DNA of 64,000 nucleotides from Trichopria drosophilae (Eukaryota; Arthropoda; Insecta; Hymenoptera; Diapriidae): positions 106,405,501 to 106,469,500 of the forward strand of contig CM059586.1 in assembly GCA_030407085.1 (NCBI GenBank). The letters are read 5' to 3'. Shown piece after piece: positions 24,150-34,786 of the stretch (position 1 is the stretch's first letter; every line of letters starts with the position of its first letter). The translations under genes and the position numbers were made by a program. Below the pieces are notes generated by a model. The model did not search any database. It saw only the letters and a program-made list of their open reading frames with translations, and was not told the DNA's origin.

Positions 24150-25016
24150 ACTCTTCCGCTTTTCCACCATAGGATGAATTTTCCGATGCGGCCATCGTCG
24201 CGTCTTTAACCCTGCGGCAGATTATCGGAGCCGGCGTTCTAAACGCTCGATTAGTCGGGGGTAATCACGAACCTGAAAAACCCGCCGCCTTCATCGATCG
24301 TGACGCTTTCTTATACCTCTGAGAGAAAGTCGATGGTACCGTTTTGGTGCTTCCCTTTCATCGGAATTCGCCCCCGCTTTGCTAAATGCGCGGGAAATAT
24401 ATTCATAATATTTGCACTTTAATCGCGCGAGGATTTAGTCGCTTTGGAGGAGAGTGGAGTTTATCCGTCCCATCGAAGACGAGATCTGCGGAGTGAATTG
24501 TTTCGTATTACTCTCGGCGTTGGGTAATCCCTTTTTACCGTTTCAGCTGATCCGGTCTTTACTGGAACGACTAAAACGTTTTTTTTACTTATTGTTATTC
24601 CCAGTTTCCATCTAACTTTCATATTTATTTACCTGTCCATGGATTGGGTAATGTCGGTTCCTTTTCTGCGTTACTTTTGGCAAATCCTTGCTGATCTCTT
24701 TTTGGTTCTGCATTATTGAAATTCCTTTAAACGAAGTCAAAATAATATTACACGAGTGTTACGATGCGCAGCCATTTTGTACAGAAGAAACGGCATAAAC
24801 TTATGTAGAGGGGGGATTTTATTATTGTACCCCCCGCTAGAAATGAGAGTGTATTGCTCGCATTTCATCTTAATGGTCAGACCACGAAATGCCCTGCGCT
24901 GCTGGGTCTCGCCGTGTACTGCTGTCCTAACAAATGGTCGCATTAAATATCGTTTTCAGTTCCTGGTGCTTACAATTAAGGACGATGCAGCCGTAGCCGC
25001 TTTTGTAACCACTTGA
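24150..25016. other. GC/CpG-richer islands, unknown function
   Basis: 24150-24640 and 24750-25016 are GC-richer unique sequence. An 86-codon frame on plus (24756-25016) and a 68-codon frame on minus overlap each other without family similarity. These are candidates for conserved non-coding DNA or an undetected exon. Confidence 0.3.
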
Positions 25017-25294
25017 AATTTTAGAGCTGTCAGCTAAAAGCAATTAAAATTAAACAATAAGTTATTCCAAGCATTTCTTTGGATGTTTGTGTCATCATCC
25101 GTGGTATTGTTTTGCTCAAAGTGATTTTTTACATTTAGTGGATAGTAGGTTGATTTTTTAGTGTTCGATCAGGCTGATAATACAATCTTGGTTGATATTT
25201 AAATTACTTATTGCGACACAACTACATACGGAACGTAACAATAAAACTTTATTTGCAACGTTGATATCACTGCGTCTCAAAAGATTTTAATTTA

Positions 25295-25676
25295 CACTGA
25301 GAAAAGTGTATTTTATCAGTTACTATCCGTTGGCTTTTAAAAAGTGTATTATAGCCATTAAAAGAAATATTATAATTAGTAAAATCCTCCGTCGTTCAGC
25401 ATTTGTTTTTGACAGGTTATACAAAACTGTAATAAACTCTCCTATTTTAAAATAATGTTTTATTATGACTAAAAGAAGGCATTTTTAATATTTTAATTTG
25501 CTAGATAAATTTCCATAAACAAAACTTGCTTTTAGTTAAAGAGAAAAGGCTAAAATAAACTTACATATTGGTTAGAATAATATAAAATCTTCGTCTTTTA
25601 ACAGGTAGTAGAAAGATGGCAATCTTTTACGGGGCATAAGAATTCTAATACTGGGTAAAAAACACTTTTCTCAGTG
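25295..25676. mobile_element. TA-flanked MITE, TIR CACTGAGAAAAGTGT
   Basis: The terminal inverted repeats CACTGAGAAAAGTGT match perfectly for about 15 bp and are flanked by TA at both ends (25293-25294, 25677-25678). CTTTTA/TAAAAG motifs are iterated inside. 382 bp, non-coding. The TA|CAC start resembles the elements at 5919 and 59307. Confidence 0.85.
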
Positions 25677-25678
25677 TA

Positions 25679-26255
25679 GTATCATAACTCATTTGCGCAG
25701 GCTTGTATCTTAAAACATACGAAAATAAGGGGTGCTATATCAAAAGCAAAGGGTCTTAAAATAACTGACGAAATTAGTAAAACAGACGTTACAAAATGTC
25801 TCTATTCCTAAAAAGAGATTTCACTACGAGCGCTGCCCTTAGGGGCTTCCGGCTGTGTCTTCCCTTTTCATATTTTCCAGGGCTCTTATTACTCCCAAAA
25901 TCGCTATACCCTGCGCTTACTTGTTCGACTTTAAACACACTCCGTAAATTGCATTTTCATGATGATGCGAACTATGTTTGAGAATTTTATGGCGTGACTT
26001 CATCTGCCTGCTGTTTGGATGTAATAATTATATTTTAAAATAAATAAGTTTAAAATCTAAATAAAGTTATTAACATTCAATTTTTATAAAAATATGTTCT
26101 TAATGCCATATGATAATTGAAGATAGAATGGTCAGGAAATTTTGTACAAAATTCGGAATTATGTGCAAGGATATTGAGAAAATTTCAATTGACATAAAGA
26201 TAGAAATGATTTTTTTCACTATTTTGGTATCATTTATTCATTTTGTAGAAAAAAC
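25679..26255. other. Non-coding, nothing recognised
   Basis: The 61-codon frame at 25796-25981 lies in slightly GC-richer sequence but has no recognisable family. Confidence 0.4.
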
Positions 26256-26259
26256 GTAA

Positions 26260-27513
26260 CCATTAGCCCCGGCCCAAGTGTACAGATTTTCGATGTTGAC
26301 TTTGATTGTTCACTGTATTCACAAAATGTAATATTCACCTACAGCAATGCTCTTATCTTATGTTTTCGAGGTCGCTCTATCGATTGCCGCTGAAAAAAAT
26401 GTCCAAAAAATGACACCTAACCTCTATTTTTCAAAGAAATTTGTAAAAAATACTGATTTTTTAGTAAATTTTTACAGTTTTTTTTATATTTTTTGGAGGG
26501 AAATCATTTTTCTATCATTGCGAAATCTATCAGAAAAGTGTTATCGATGCCCAAGGAATAAGATCATATCAAAAAACAAACTTTTTTCCAAATCGGAGGT
26601 TTCAAAATGGCCGCTAACGAAATCATTTGCTCTAGATTTATGCATTTCGGTATTTACAATTACTTTCGTATGCTTCCAAGGTCAGAATATCGTCTTAAAG
26701 GGGTTTTGGGGTCGCTGAATGCGATCAAAAATGTCAAAAATACAAAATTCAAGATGGGCGATCCAATATGGCTGATGTCTGAAGCAAAAATGAGTGTTTC
26801 TTAACAAATAAGACAGAAAGTATTCATATGGTTCTTTTTGTATTCTTTTTTTGTTTTTTCGTAAATCCTGTAATTTTGATTAGTGGTTCTGTTTATGGAT
26901 AAAAAATTGTATGGAGGAATTAACTAAACAAACGAGTGAAAAAATTCACCATGTGAATACTTTCTGTCTTATTCGTTAAGAAACACTAATTTTGCTTCAG
27001 ACATCCGCGATATTGGATCCACCATTTTGAATTTTGAATTTTTGACAATGTGATCGCATTCAGCGACCCTGAAACCCCCTTAAGACGATATTCTGACCTT
27101 GGAAGCATACGAAAGTAATTGTAAATATCGAAATGCATAAATCTAGAGCAAATGATTTCGTTAGCGGCCATTTTGAAAACTCCGATTTGGAAAAAAATTT
27201 GTTTTTTGATATGATCTTATTCCTTAGGTATCGAAAACACTTTTCTGATAGATTTCGTAATAATAGGGAAATGTTTTTCCCCCAAAAAATATAGAAAAAC
27301 TGTAAAAATGTACTAAAAAAACAGTATTTTTTCCACATTTCTTTTAAAAATAGAGGTTAGGTTTGATTTTTTTTAAATTTGTTCAGCGGCAATCGATAGA
27401 GCGATCTCGAAAACATCAAATATGAGTATTGCCGTAGGTGAATATTACATTTTGTGAATACAATGAACAATCAAAGTCAACGTCGAATATCTGTACATTT
27501 GGGCCGATTAGGA
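26260..27513. mobile_element. 1.25-kb palindromic element, arms ~560 bp
   Basis: The halves are inverse copies over about 560 bp each, with a spacer of roughly 130 bp at 26835-26965. Paired landmarks are ggcccaa(g/a)tgtacag, gtgaatattacattttgtga, gcggcaatcgatagagcga, aacgaaatcatttgctctag, tccaaggtcagaatatcgtc and gaatactttctgtctta. TTAA flanks the right end (27514-27517); the left equivalent is gtaa, probably mutated. The frames at 26347-26718 and 27060-27338 are the same arm translated from each side, with matching 'NEIICSRFMHF' peptides; they mirror the inverted repeat and are not evidence for a gene. Confidence 0.85.
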
Positions 27514-27780
27514 TTAACCCTTTGCTGAGCGTCCCACCTTCAATTCGTTGGTTATTTGCGCCTTAAAAATCATTTTCTCATATTTCTGAGGTTGTAACTT
27601 ATTTTCTACATATCTAAGGCATTTATTTAACAAATGCAAATTATTATATGTCTTAACTTACCATATTTAATTAATTATAAACAAATACATTACAAAAATT
27701 AACCATTTTTTGCAAAAAAATCGTTTTGGAAAATAATCCCGTATAAACTTATGTGAAAAACGTATCATTTATACGTTTTT

Positions 27781-28022
27781 GAGTCGCAGATTACGAATCC
27801 ATTGTCAGATTTTCGAAGGTCAAGATGGCGGATTCAATATGGCGGATCAAAGTCCGAAATCTTGGCCGATTTACAGGAAACTCGACACTCGAGGGTTTTT
27901 GGGGTCGCTGATTACGAAACCGTCGTTACATTTTCGAAATTTAAAATGGCGGATCCAATATGTCTAACCCTAATTAGGAAGCTTGGCCAATTTACATTGA
28001 AACTCGACACTTGGATGTCTTT
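27781..28022 (+). repeat. Two tandem 121-bp units with ATGGCGG module
   Basis: Unit 1 (27781-27901) and unit 2 (27902-28022) share, in order, gtcgc-gattacgaa, tttcgaa, atggcggat-caatatg, cttggcc, atttaca and aaactcgacact. Related modules occur at about 26695-26775, 27000-27065, 43728-43800, 51390-51590, 61585-61680 and 61960-62050. The frames translating to 'KWRIQY'-like peptides are by-products of this repeat. Confidence 0.85.
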
Positions 28023-28240
28023 GGGCGGACAAAAGTAGGAAATACATGTTTAAATATCGATTTCGGGCACCAAATTCAGTTTGAACAATTTAATATTGGA
28101 TTCGACAATTATTATTTACAATTGTGAATCAAGCACGGCAATGTCCAAAGGTTTTTCCCCGTGTAAGCCAAAGAAAGTAATGACTAGATCTAGGAGCAAA
28201 GTGATGTTACTATTCGGTTTGTTACCCATCGTTAATTAAA

Positions 28241-28820
28241 TTGTCGCTCCTGCCCGAGAGACGCGAAAGTGTACCCGCGTATTTGGGCGGTGTGGCGGTT
28301 AAACCTCGACCCTGGGAATCCTGGGAAAGCAGCATCAGGGCGGGTGGTCTCGTAGAGTCGTGTTCCATTGCCTATTCAGTGAAAGGAACAAGACGAGCTG
28401 CAAACCACGCAGCGTCTTCCATCGTCGTCGTGGAGAGGACGATGTGGTTTCCGTCTCTTAGAAGTTGGATGCGAGTTCTGATCGAATTAGCGGGTACGGG
28501 GGTGGGTATCATGGTAATTGTGAGAAGTTACACCGACTCCAAGTACTCCTTGAGGGTGCTTCCTTGGGAGAGATAGACGGACGTCACTGCTGCCGGTAAT
28601 AAGTATGGTTTCGCACAGCCCAAGTGCCTCGAAAATTAGCTGTAATTGTCAGTTACAGGAATATATACGCGTACACATCCCCCAAAAGTCTTATCTCGCT
28701 CGTGCAGCCAGAGATGGTCGATCCGAATATTCTAATTACCGGATTAAAGGAGTTTATGCTACGTAGAGAGGATTCAATCTTTTACCGGAGCCCCATCAAC
28801 GTAAGCTGGGTTCGTTATCA
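28241..28820. other. GC-rich island with a 111-codon frame
   Basis: An ATG at 28241 opens a plus-strand frame to 28576. The encoded sequence is Ser/Arg/Val-rich (start MSLLPERRESVPAYLGG), with a hydrophobic stretch LIELAGTGVGIMVIV near residues 80-94, and is unlike any family I know. The whole patch is CpG-rich and non-repetitive within the window. A real short gene, an exon or a conserved non-coding element are all possible; I do not call a gene. Confidence 0.3.
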
Positions 28821-29714
28821 ATTCCATGTTTAAACGGTAATAAACTGAAATAATCTTCGATTTACTCCCCGATATCCCGTCGTTATTGAATGAACTGTCG
28901 CTTCGGTATACCCGATGTTCTATATAACACTGGTTATACCTGGGTAGTTTATCATCCAAGTACTGAGTGTAGTATGCTAATGGCGTTATGTCCTATTTTA
29001 CCCTCGCGACATATGCATGTGGCGCAAGTAATGTTCTCTATCTAGACCCGTAATACAAATTTGGTAGGTCATCCCGAGCGATATATACTTGACACTCTGT
29101 TATAAGTACACTGATGTATATTTTTAAAGTACCACTTTATTCGAATTAACAGGTGTTGTTTGTTTAGTGAAGTTTGAAACATTTATTTCCAACACGTTCA
29201 TTCAAGTATCGATGATCTTTTAGAGAATTTTGAAGCTTCGAAGTTTCCAAACCCTGATGAATAAAATACGTCTTGCTTTTACCATGTTGTTCTTGAATTC
29301 AGGACTGTTAGCAACACTAACATGAAAAGTAAGTGTGCCCGTGTAAGATCAATATCAGTACGCAACTCGCAGACTAAAGTCAAAGAAAAGGATTACAATA
29401 ACTTTAGATTCGTTGGCTTTTGTTATTTTTCTTACGTAAGTTATCAAGTTATCTTTTAAAATGCTCAATCTATTCTTGGCGTCGAATATTATTCATTTAT
29501 CTTTACTTACGCGAGACCTATCACTTTAATCATTCAAAGATTCTTAGAGATCAGAAGAAAACATACAAGACCAATATTGATGTAATGCATTTTTAAAATT
29601 TGGTAGCTTCTTAAGACTACGTAGTCTCTAAATTTCCTGCAGGGACCATTGATCCACTCTAATAAAGGAGTCAATTTTCACTCCTAACGAGGGGAAATTC
29701 ACTCTTTATGGCAC
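28821..29714. other. Non-coding; short MITE-like remnant near 29660
   Basis: 29658-29712 contains ggagtcaattttcactcc and cactcttta pieces resembling the interior of the 5919-6698 MITE. Otherwise nothing is recognised. Confidence 0.4.
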
Positions 29715-29960
29715 ATATGTCCTCAAAGGGTCATAAGTCTGACAAAAATGTGGAGAAAAACGGCTTTCACGGCTTTATTTGTACAACTGTCTAGCTTCAA
29801 AATTTTCAAAACACGAAATTCCAGCTCACAGTGAGCTTCAAGCATCGATAGGTCTAACAAAACTGACGACGAAAACCGCCTTCGAGGTTTTATTTGTACC
29901 CATTTATAGGTTAAAAACCCGCTAATCCCGAAATCGCAGCTGATCCTTCTTTCGAGAAAT
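29715..29960 (-). repeat. Dispersed repeat, copies 2 and 3
   Basis: 29715-29840 is the inverse of 21130-21250 (tgtggagaaaaacgg, ggctttatttgtacaac). 29870-29960 is a third, more diverged copy in the same orientation (ttttatttgtacc, cgaaatcgcagctgatc). The 87-codon frame over this region is within the repeat. Confidence 0.7.
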
Positions 29961-30034
29961 CCGCAAAAATGTAAACAAAATTTCATAAAGCAATTGTTTT
30001 TTGCCTATATCTCATTTTGGATACATTTTACGGC

Positions 30035-31071
30035 AGAAATAGTTTTATAATAAAATAATCTATGGAAAATTCTTTACAATTTTCATTGTGACCATTTTTG
30101 TGATAAAGTGACTAGTTTTCTTGTAGAAGCGCGATAAATTGGTGTACTTTTGCCGCGCCGCTATGTTTTAGCCGTAAAGCCCAGTTACGTAGAAAACTAA
30201 TAGATGGCAGCCGCATTAAACTTGTTACTCGCTATCAGAGTTGAATTCGATTTGATTGATGTTGAAGTAAAAATGCAAGACTAAGTACAAGCCGTAATGG
30301 AGTATTTCAAATGCGAAATTTATCTGCTTCTATGAGCTTTATATCGGTCATCTACTAAGATATATAAAGTATATAAAAAAGATTGTTTTTCCACAGGATA
30401 TATTAATCCTGAACTTCATCCATATATCGAGAAATTCAATAAAGCATTTAAGGCAACGGCAGTATCCCAAACATTGAAATCGCACGTTGCTTTAAAGCAC
30501 CTAAAACACTGCTTGTATTTCTTAAATAACAAAAGTTTTGGCGTATGGTCCGAGCATGCTGGAGAATCAATTCACAAGGAGTTTTAAAAATTCTGGGGGC
30601 GTTACAAAATAAATAACTTGGCCGATCCAGCTTATCCAAAACGATTAAAAATGGCTGTTGTGAAATTTGCATCAAAACATATTTAAAAAAACGTTATATT
30701 CATTTAATTTTACATTACTTTTACAGAAAATAAAACAAATATAAAAAACATAAAATTAAAAAAAAAATTAAAAACAAAAAGTACAAAAAATGCAACAAAA
30801 AATGGAGCCAGAGTGCCACCACGTCCACGTCGCTGGTTCTGGGATCAAAGCTGAGTGTGGTACAACATTTGCGGAATTAATTTGAAGCTAGTCACATCTG
30901 CGAGGGTATAAGTATCTCGTTGCGCCGCTAAGTATAAGACATAGCGTCGCGGCAAAAGAACGCCACATTCATCGCGCTTCTACACGAAAACTAGTCACTT
31001 TATCATTAAAATGGTCACATTGAATATTATAAAGAATGTTCCCTAGATTATTTTATTATGAAACTATTCTT
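30035..31071. mobile_element. ~1.0-kb element with long inverted repeats
   Basis: Inverse arms of about 130-150 bp: agtttyataataaaataatc, gataaagtgactagttttc, gtagaagcgcgat and cttttgccgcg. The interior contains a broken coding relic (30399-30686). Target duplication is not clear. A fragment of another repeat family abuts its right end at 31072. Long inverted repeats flanking a coding relic suggest a DNA transposon. Confidence 0.75.
30399..30686 (+). pseudogene. TE-encoded protein fragment with an in-frame stop
   Basis: The frame reads YINPELHPYIEKFNKAFKAT, then LKSHVALKHLKHCLYFLNN, FGVWSEHAGESIHKEF, a TAA stop at 30585-30587, then KFWGRYKINNLADPAYPKR and a terminal stop. It is preceded at about 30385-30396 by tttttccacag, a good splice-acceptor-like sequence, so it may have been a 3' exon. 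The 'SEhagEs.H..F..fW.rYk' pattern recalls a block I associate with uncharacterised proteins of invertebrate transposons, but I cannot name the family. It lies between the long inverted repeats, so it probably derives from that element's own protein. A stop in the middle and no upstream frame mark it as dead. Confidence 0.55.
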
Positions 31072-31240
31072 AATTTTCTGTTAAACCTGACGTGCTACAG
31101 GCTTGAATTTGTGCTTAAATTAAAGCTTGGTTCTTCCCCTACAAAAACCATACGATAGTTTTTAAAACATTTCATAGTTTTGAAAAAAAAAATGGTTTTA
31201 ACCTTGCTATTTCTAATGATTATGATGAAAATGCAAACAA
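31072..31240 (+). repeat. Solo arm fragment of the 50999-51998 palindromic family
   Basis: It shares aattttctg, cctgacgtgc, gaatttgtgctyaaattaaag, cttcccctacaaaaa, aaccttgctattyt and atgatgaaaatgcaaa in order with 51171-51340, and inverted with 51665-51840. Confidence 0.85.
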
Positions 31241-31480
31241 AATCAAAATCAATGATATCTCATTCCCAGTTCACATGCGTTGTATAAACATATACATTCG
31301 AAATGTAAGTTTTGGAGTACAAGTCTCGGATTCTATATAATTATATGTATAATTCTTAACCAGTTTCTTTTAAGTTTAATTAAATATTTATTTATCAAAA
31401 ATATTTTGAAAGTCGGGCATTATCTAGATACTTAAGTAATAACTGGCTAATGTTTGAATAGTTTTTTAATTTCTTAAAAT

Positions 31481-31735
31481 ACAGGGTGGCCGATTTATCT
31501 GAAGACATAGAAATATCTCGAGAACTACGCACAGAATAAAAAAAGGTGTGGGATGAAAGTTATTCGACACGAAGGGGGGCAACGAGTTATAATGAAATTG
31601 ACCCCCTCCCCCACGTCCTGGGGGTGGGGTGGAGGAAAAACAATAAAACTTAAATAGGAATCCCTATTTTTTATTGCAGATATGGATTCTCCGGAAAAAA
31701 AGTACACCAATTTAACCTAGGTGCTATTGCATTTT
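31481..31735 (+). repeat. Fragment of an 'acagggtgg' dispersed repeat
   Basis: It begins acagggtggccgatttat followed by an 'atctcgagaact' block, a pattern I associate with common insect interspersed repeats. No coding is recognised. A related 'acaggatgtcc' start is at 47868. Confidence 0.4.
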
Positions 31736-32330
31736 GGTCCACAGGTTTCCGTTTCCTCCAATCATTAGGTGTCGAAACCACTTCGGAATTCCGCAAGTTC
31801 CGATTTCGGATAATTTCGGAAGGTTTCACCGGATGTAGGAATCGGTTACTAGCGAGTTTCTATGTAAACAGCCATCGGTACAGGAGGCCGAAATCGCCGG
31901 TGCGAGACAATGCGTGCCGGAAAGTCAGGATATCGACAGAGCTGAAAGAGCAAGGACGGGGTGTAAGCCTGCCATTGTCCAGTACAATTAAGCGAATAGG
32001 GTAGGCGAGCTTATAAAAGCTCGTTTCGCACCGTCGGGCCTTAATAAGCCAAGTTTGCATCGGTATGATGCCGGTATTTTCCGTCTTCTCGCCCCCTTGG
32101 TCTATCGCCCTGGTCGGTCCTTTACGGGGTTGAAACAGCCGCCGCGGGCTAAGTTTCTATAAGCGGATCAAGCTCTCATCTCCTCTGCTGCAAGCTGCTC
32201 TCGAGAAAATCCACGCGCATTCGAGTGCTCCTGGGCATAACGCTTTTCCCAATATGTTCCGGAGATCCAGTAAATATTTTCCTTAATAACGCCTAGGGCT
32301 CGTTCAGCGGATTGCTTCAAGATGGCCATT
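31736..32330. other. GC/CpG-rich island, unknown function
   Basis: Unique GC-rich sequence with no long frame. A candidate conserved non-coding element. Confidence 0.35.
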
Positions 32331-32550
32331 TATTATTCGCACCATCAAGCATACTTAACTGATGTACTCATAAAAATAATCAACATTTTTACTTATATTT
32401 CTTATTTATCTAATTATACTTCCAACACGTATTTAATCAAATTTTCATTTTCTGTTACAGGTAGGTCTATAGTGCTCCTACAGATTAACGTCTTGAATGT
32501 AAGTTAGAAAAATGATATCCCATTACAATGCGACCGGAAAGTTTTGAAAA

Positions 32551-33060
32551 AAAAAATGCCGCTAATGACAAACAACAACTTGGTTCGCCACCTTTGTAAT
32601 TTACGCGAAATAAGTTTAGAGTGCGACCCTTTGAATTAGGGGCGGTGCATAATATAACTAGGAATTATGGGCAAACGTCCACGAAAAATACGAGCTCCAA
32701 TTTCGAAAATTAAAAACTCGACGACCCTGCTCGCTTAAAAACGGTAAAATTCGCTCTTGTCGTGCGAACATTTTATTTTCGAGATATGGATGCAACTTTC
32801 TCATTCCGCAGACGACAGCCACCCCTTTCTTTTTTCGTTTTGTCTATAATGCATCCCGTTGCACACGTGTACAACCGTCCTTTTCGTCCCGTTCGTTCTT
32901 CCGCAATCCGTCGTCGTCGGCTAGCTTTTTAATTTCAGTTTTGCTTGTTATGCACCGGGCGTATATGTGTATCGGCCTCGTTACTTCGACGCGCATTACC
33001 ATGCGAGTCGAGTTTGAATGTCCGGAACGAAGCTTCCGGACTGGATGTTGGATTCTTTTA
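32551..33060. other. GC/CpG-richer island, unknown function
   Basis: CpG-rich and non-repetitive within the window; short frames only. The 69-codon frame starting at 33018 has no recognisable family. Confidence 0.3.
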
Positions 33061-33277
33061 GATTTATTAATTCTTTGAATTGCTTTCTTGAAATTTCATT
33101 TGAATGCGAAGCTTCTTCCTGTGGCGATTTAAAAACGAATAATTCCGTGGGGAATAAAGAACTAGAAATGTTTGGGGTGAAAATTCAGTACTGGGTAATT
33201 GAAACATACAAGTCGATTTACACTTAAAAAAAGTTTTTTGAACCAAAACAAAGTTGTTTTAATGTTAAATATACTTT

Positions 33278-33995
33278 GCGAACAAGTTTGCCTCAGCAAA
33301 ATAATTTATTTCTTAACCGCTTGTTAAATAATTAACTAAAATAATTAAGTAAAACCGGAAAGGATTATTTATAGTCTTAATTACCCCTCATAAATATACC
33401 GTCAAGACCAAGAAATACATTAATTTATTTTAATTATTTAACAAGCGGTTAAGAAGTAAATTATTTTGCTTAGGCAAAACTTGTTCGCATTTTAAAATTG
33501 GAAATCAATGCATATACGCACTGGGTAGAACGATATCTCGTTTACCATATTAGTCGATATGTACTAAAATAGCTTCAGTATGTTTCTCCCCTACTAATGT
33601 TATTTAAAATCTCAACTTAGTAATTTTCATAAAGAATTTTGTTTCTAATATGTCCAGGGCAGGGATCCTCGTTCGCTTTACTGATGAGTCCAAACGGGAT
33701 CTTGGGATGAAACATATTTTTAACAAAAGTTCGTTAATCTTTGAGAAATAGGCATTTGATTACAATTGTCGTCAATAGAGGGAAACAGAACCCACATACG
33801 ATCGTTTCCTATAAAATAAATGCATACAGTTAAATCGGGATTTCTGGTAGCGATGATTTCACATCTTTCTGGCTATCTATTATTTTTTGATAAACAAGTA
33901 GTGGTTCCATCGTAAACTCGAAAGGATTATTTATTATTTTAATTACCCCTCGTAAATATACCGTCAAGACCATGAAATAAATTCATTTATTTTAA
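33278..33995 (+). mobile_element. Hammerhead-bearing Penelope-like short element, copy 1
   Basis: A 13-bp direct duplication, ttaaatatacttt, flanks it (33265-33277 and 33996-34008). Order in ribozyme-sense orientation: inverted partial repeat (33278-33350), terminal repeat (33358-33488), unique core with hammerhead (33637-33728), then a partial terminal repeat (33920-33995). The inverted part and the terminal repeat share gcgaacaagt, gcaaaataattta and cttaaccgcttgttaaataat. The two direct repeats share aaaggattattta, ttaattacccct and taaatataccgtcaagacca. Tandem terminal repeats plus an inverted partial copy is the layout known for Penelope elements. No protein is encoded, so it would be non-autonomous. 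Confidence 0.8.
33637..33728 (+). ncRNA. Hammerhead ribozyme, type III topology, copy 1
   Basis: The conserved core is complete: cleavage triplet GUC (33652-33654), CUGAUGA (33681-33687) and GAAA (33709-33712). Stem III pairs AAUAUGU (33647-33653) with ACAUAUU (33712-33718) and is extended after an internal loop by UUUUGUU/AACAAAA. Stem I pairs CAGGGC (33655-33660) with GCUUUA (wobble pairs, one mismatch next to the core). Stem II is GUCC with GGAU. Loops I and II contain GAUCC-u-CGUU and AACGGGAUC, complementary over 9 bp with one bulge. Stems I and II are closed and stem III open, so it is type III. Self-cleavage is predicted after 33654. Confidence 0.8.
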
Positions 33996-34029
33996 TTAAA
34001 TATACTTTCTCGGCCGTTTCATAATAATA

Positions 34030-34545
34030 ATTAAAAGTATTTAGTTTTGGTACGTGAAAATCAAATTCTTGGTTTTTCAGTTCTTACGCTAAAAACACAT
34101 AAAATTATAAAGACTAATTAAAATATTGGTTTGTTGATGCTAACCACTAAAAATGAAAAAAAAATGTAATACACAAAAAATAACCTGTTTTGGATTATTA
34201 TCGCAAACAGAACTTTTAATTTCTTCAAGCTGCATATATGTAAAATAATTAAATCGACCACTATCAAATTATGTGTCCCTCTAGCGATAATATGTAGAAC
34301 TAAATGGCTATTGCTAAAATACACGTTTCGTCCCGGTTCCTCTATCTGGACTTATCAGTAAGACCATAGAGGACTTCTCTTAGAGGTGTATATGGTTTTA
34401 TTTTAAAAAAATTGAGGCTTTAAATATTTCTAACATCGGAGGAATGCTAAAAATATTGCAAGAATATCAAAGCAATAATTGGTAACGGGATGTCATTAAA
34501 CGTGCGTAGATACTTGTGTTACCTTAATATTTAATTTTGATATAC
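34030..34545 (-). mobile_element. Hammerhead-bearing short element, copy 2 (degraded)
   Basis: It shares with copy 3 (35922-36675) the ordered blocks gttgatg-aaccacta, tgtgtccctctagcg, acgtttcgtccc, atcagtaagacc, ggttttattt, ggaggaatgcta and ggtaacg-gat. A terminal-repeat-like piece (attcttggt...) lies at about 34040-34120. The second terminal repeat, the inverted partial copy and a target duplication were not recognised, so ends are approximate. It sits about 20 bp beyond copy 1 in opposite orientation. Confidence 0.65.
34319..34394 (-). ncRNA. Hammerhead ribozyme, copy 2, decayed core
   Basis: Minus strand: triplet CUC, stem I UAAGA/UCUUA, core CUGAUAA (complement at 34352-34358), stem II GUCC/GGAC, and GAAA (complement at 34326-34329). 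The core G8 position is A and there is a C-C mismatch in stem III, so activity is probably lost. Loop I CCUCUAU and loop II AUAGAGG remain perfectly complementary with sequences different from those of the other two copies. Confidence 0.7.
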
Positions 34546-34707
34546 ACAATATTTCCAAAAAGTAGAAAATTATATTATTATGGAGGAAATTCAATAAAGA
34601 ACAAGAAAAAGAAGAATAAAAATATAACATATGTAAATAGAACAATGAATATACAGATATAAAGGAAAGTAATTATAATAAGAATTGAAAAAATAGAAAA
34701 ATATAAA

Positions 34708-34786
34708 ATTATTTTGAAAAATCAAATTTAGATGTCGTCCCCGGGTATGGGTCATCTTCAGAATTCATTTGATTTTTCAAAATAAT
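34708..34786. repeat. 79-bp hairpin around a GC-rich loop
   Basis: The 20-bp inverse arms, attattttgaaaaatcaaat and its complement, enclose tagatgtcgtccccgggtat and following bases. Function unknown. Confidence 0.7.

Noticed and set aside
26347..27338. 123-codon plus-strand and 92-codon minus-strand frames with the same NEIICSRFMHF peptide
   Set aside because: They are the two arms of one palindrome read from opposite sides; the similarity reflects the inverted repeat, not a gene family.
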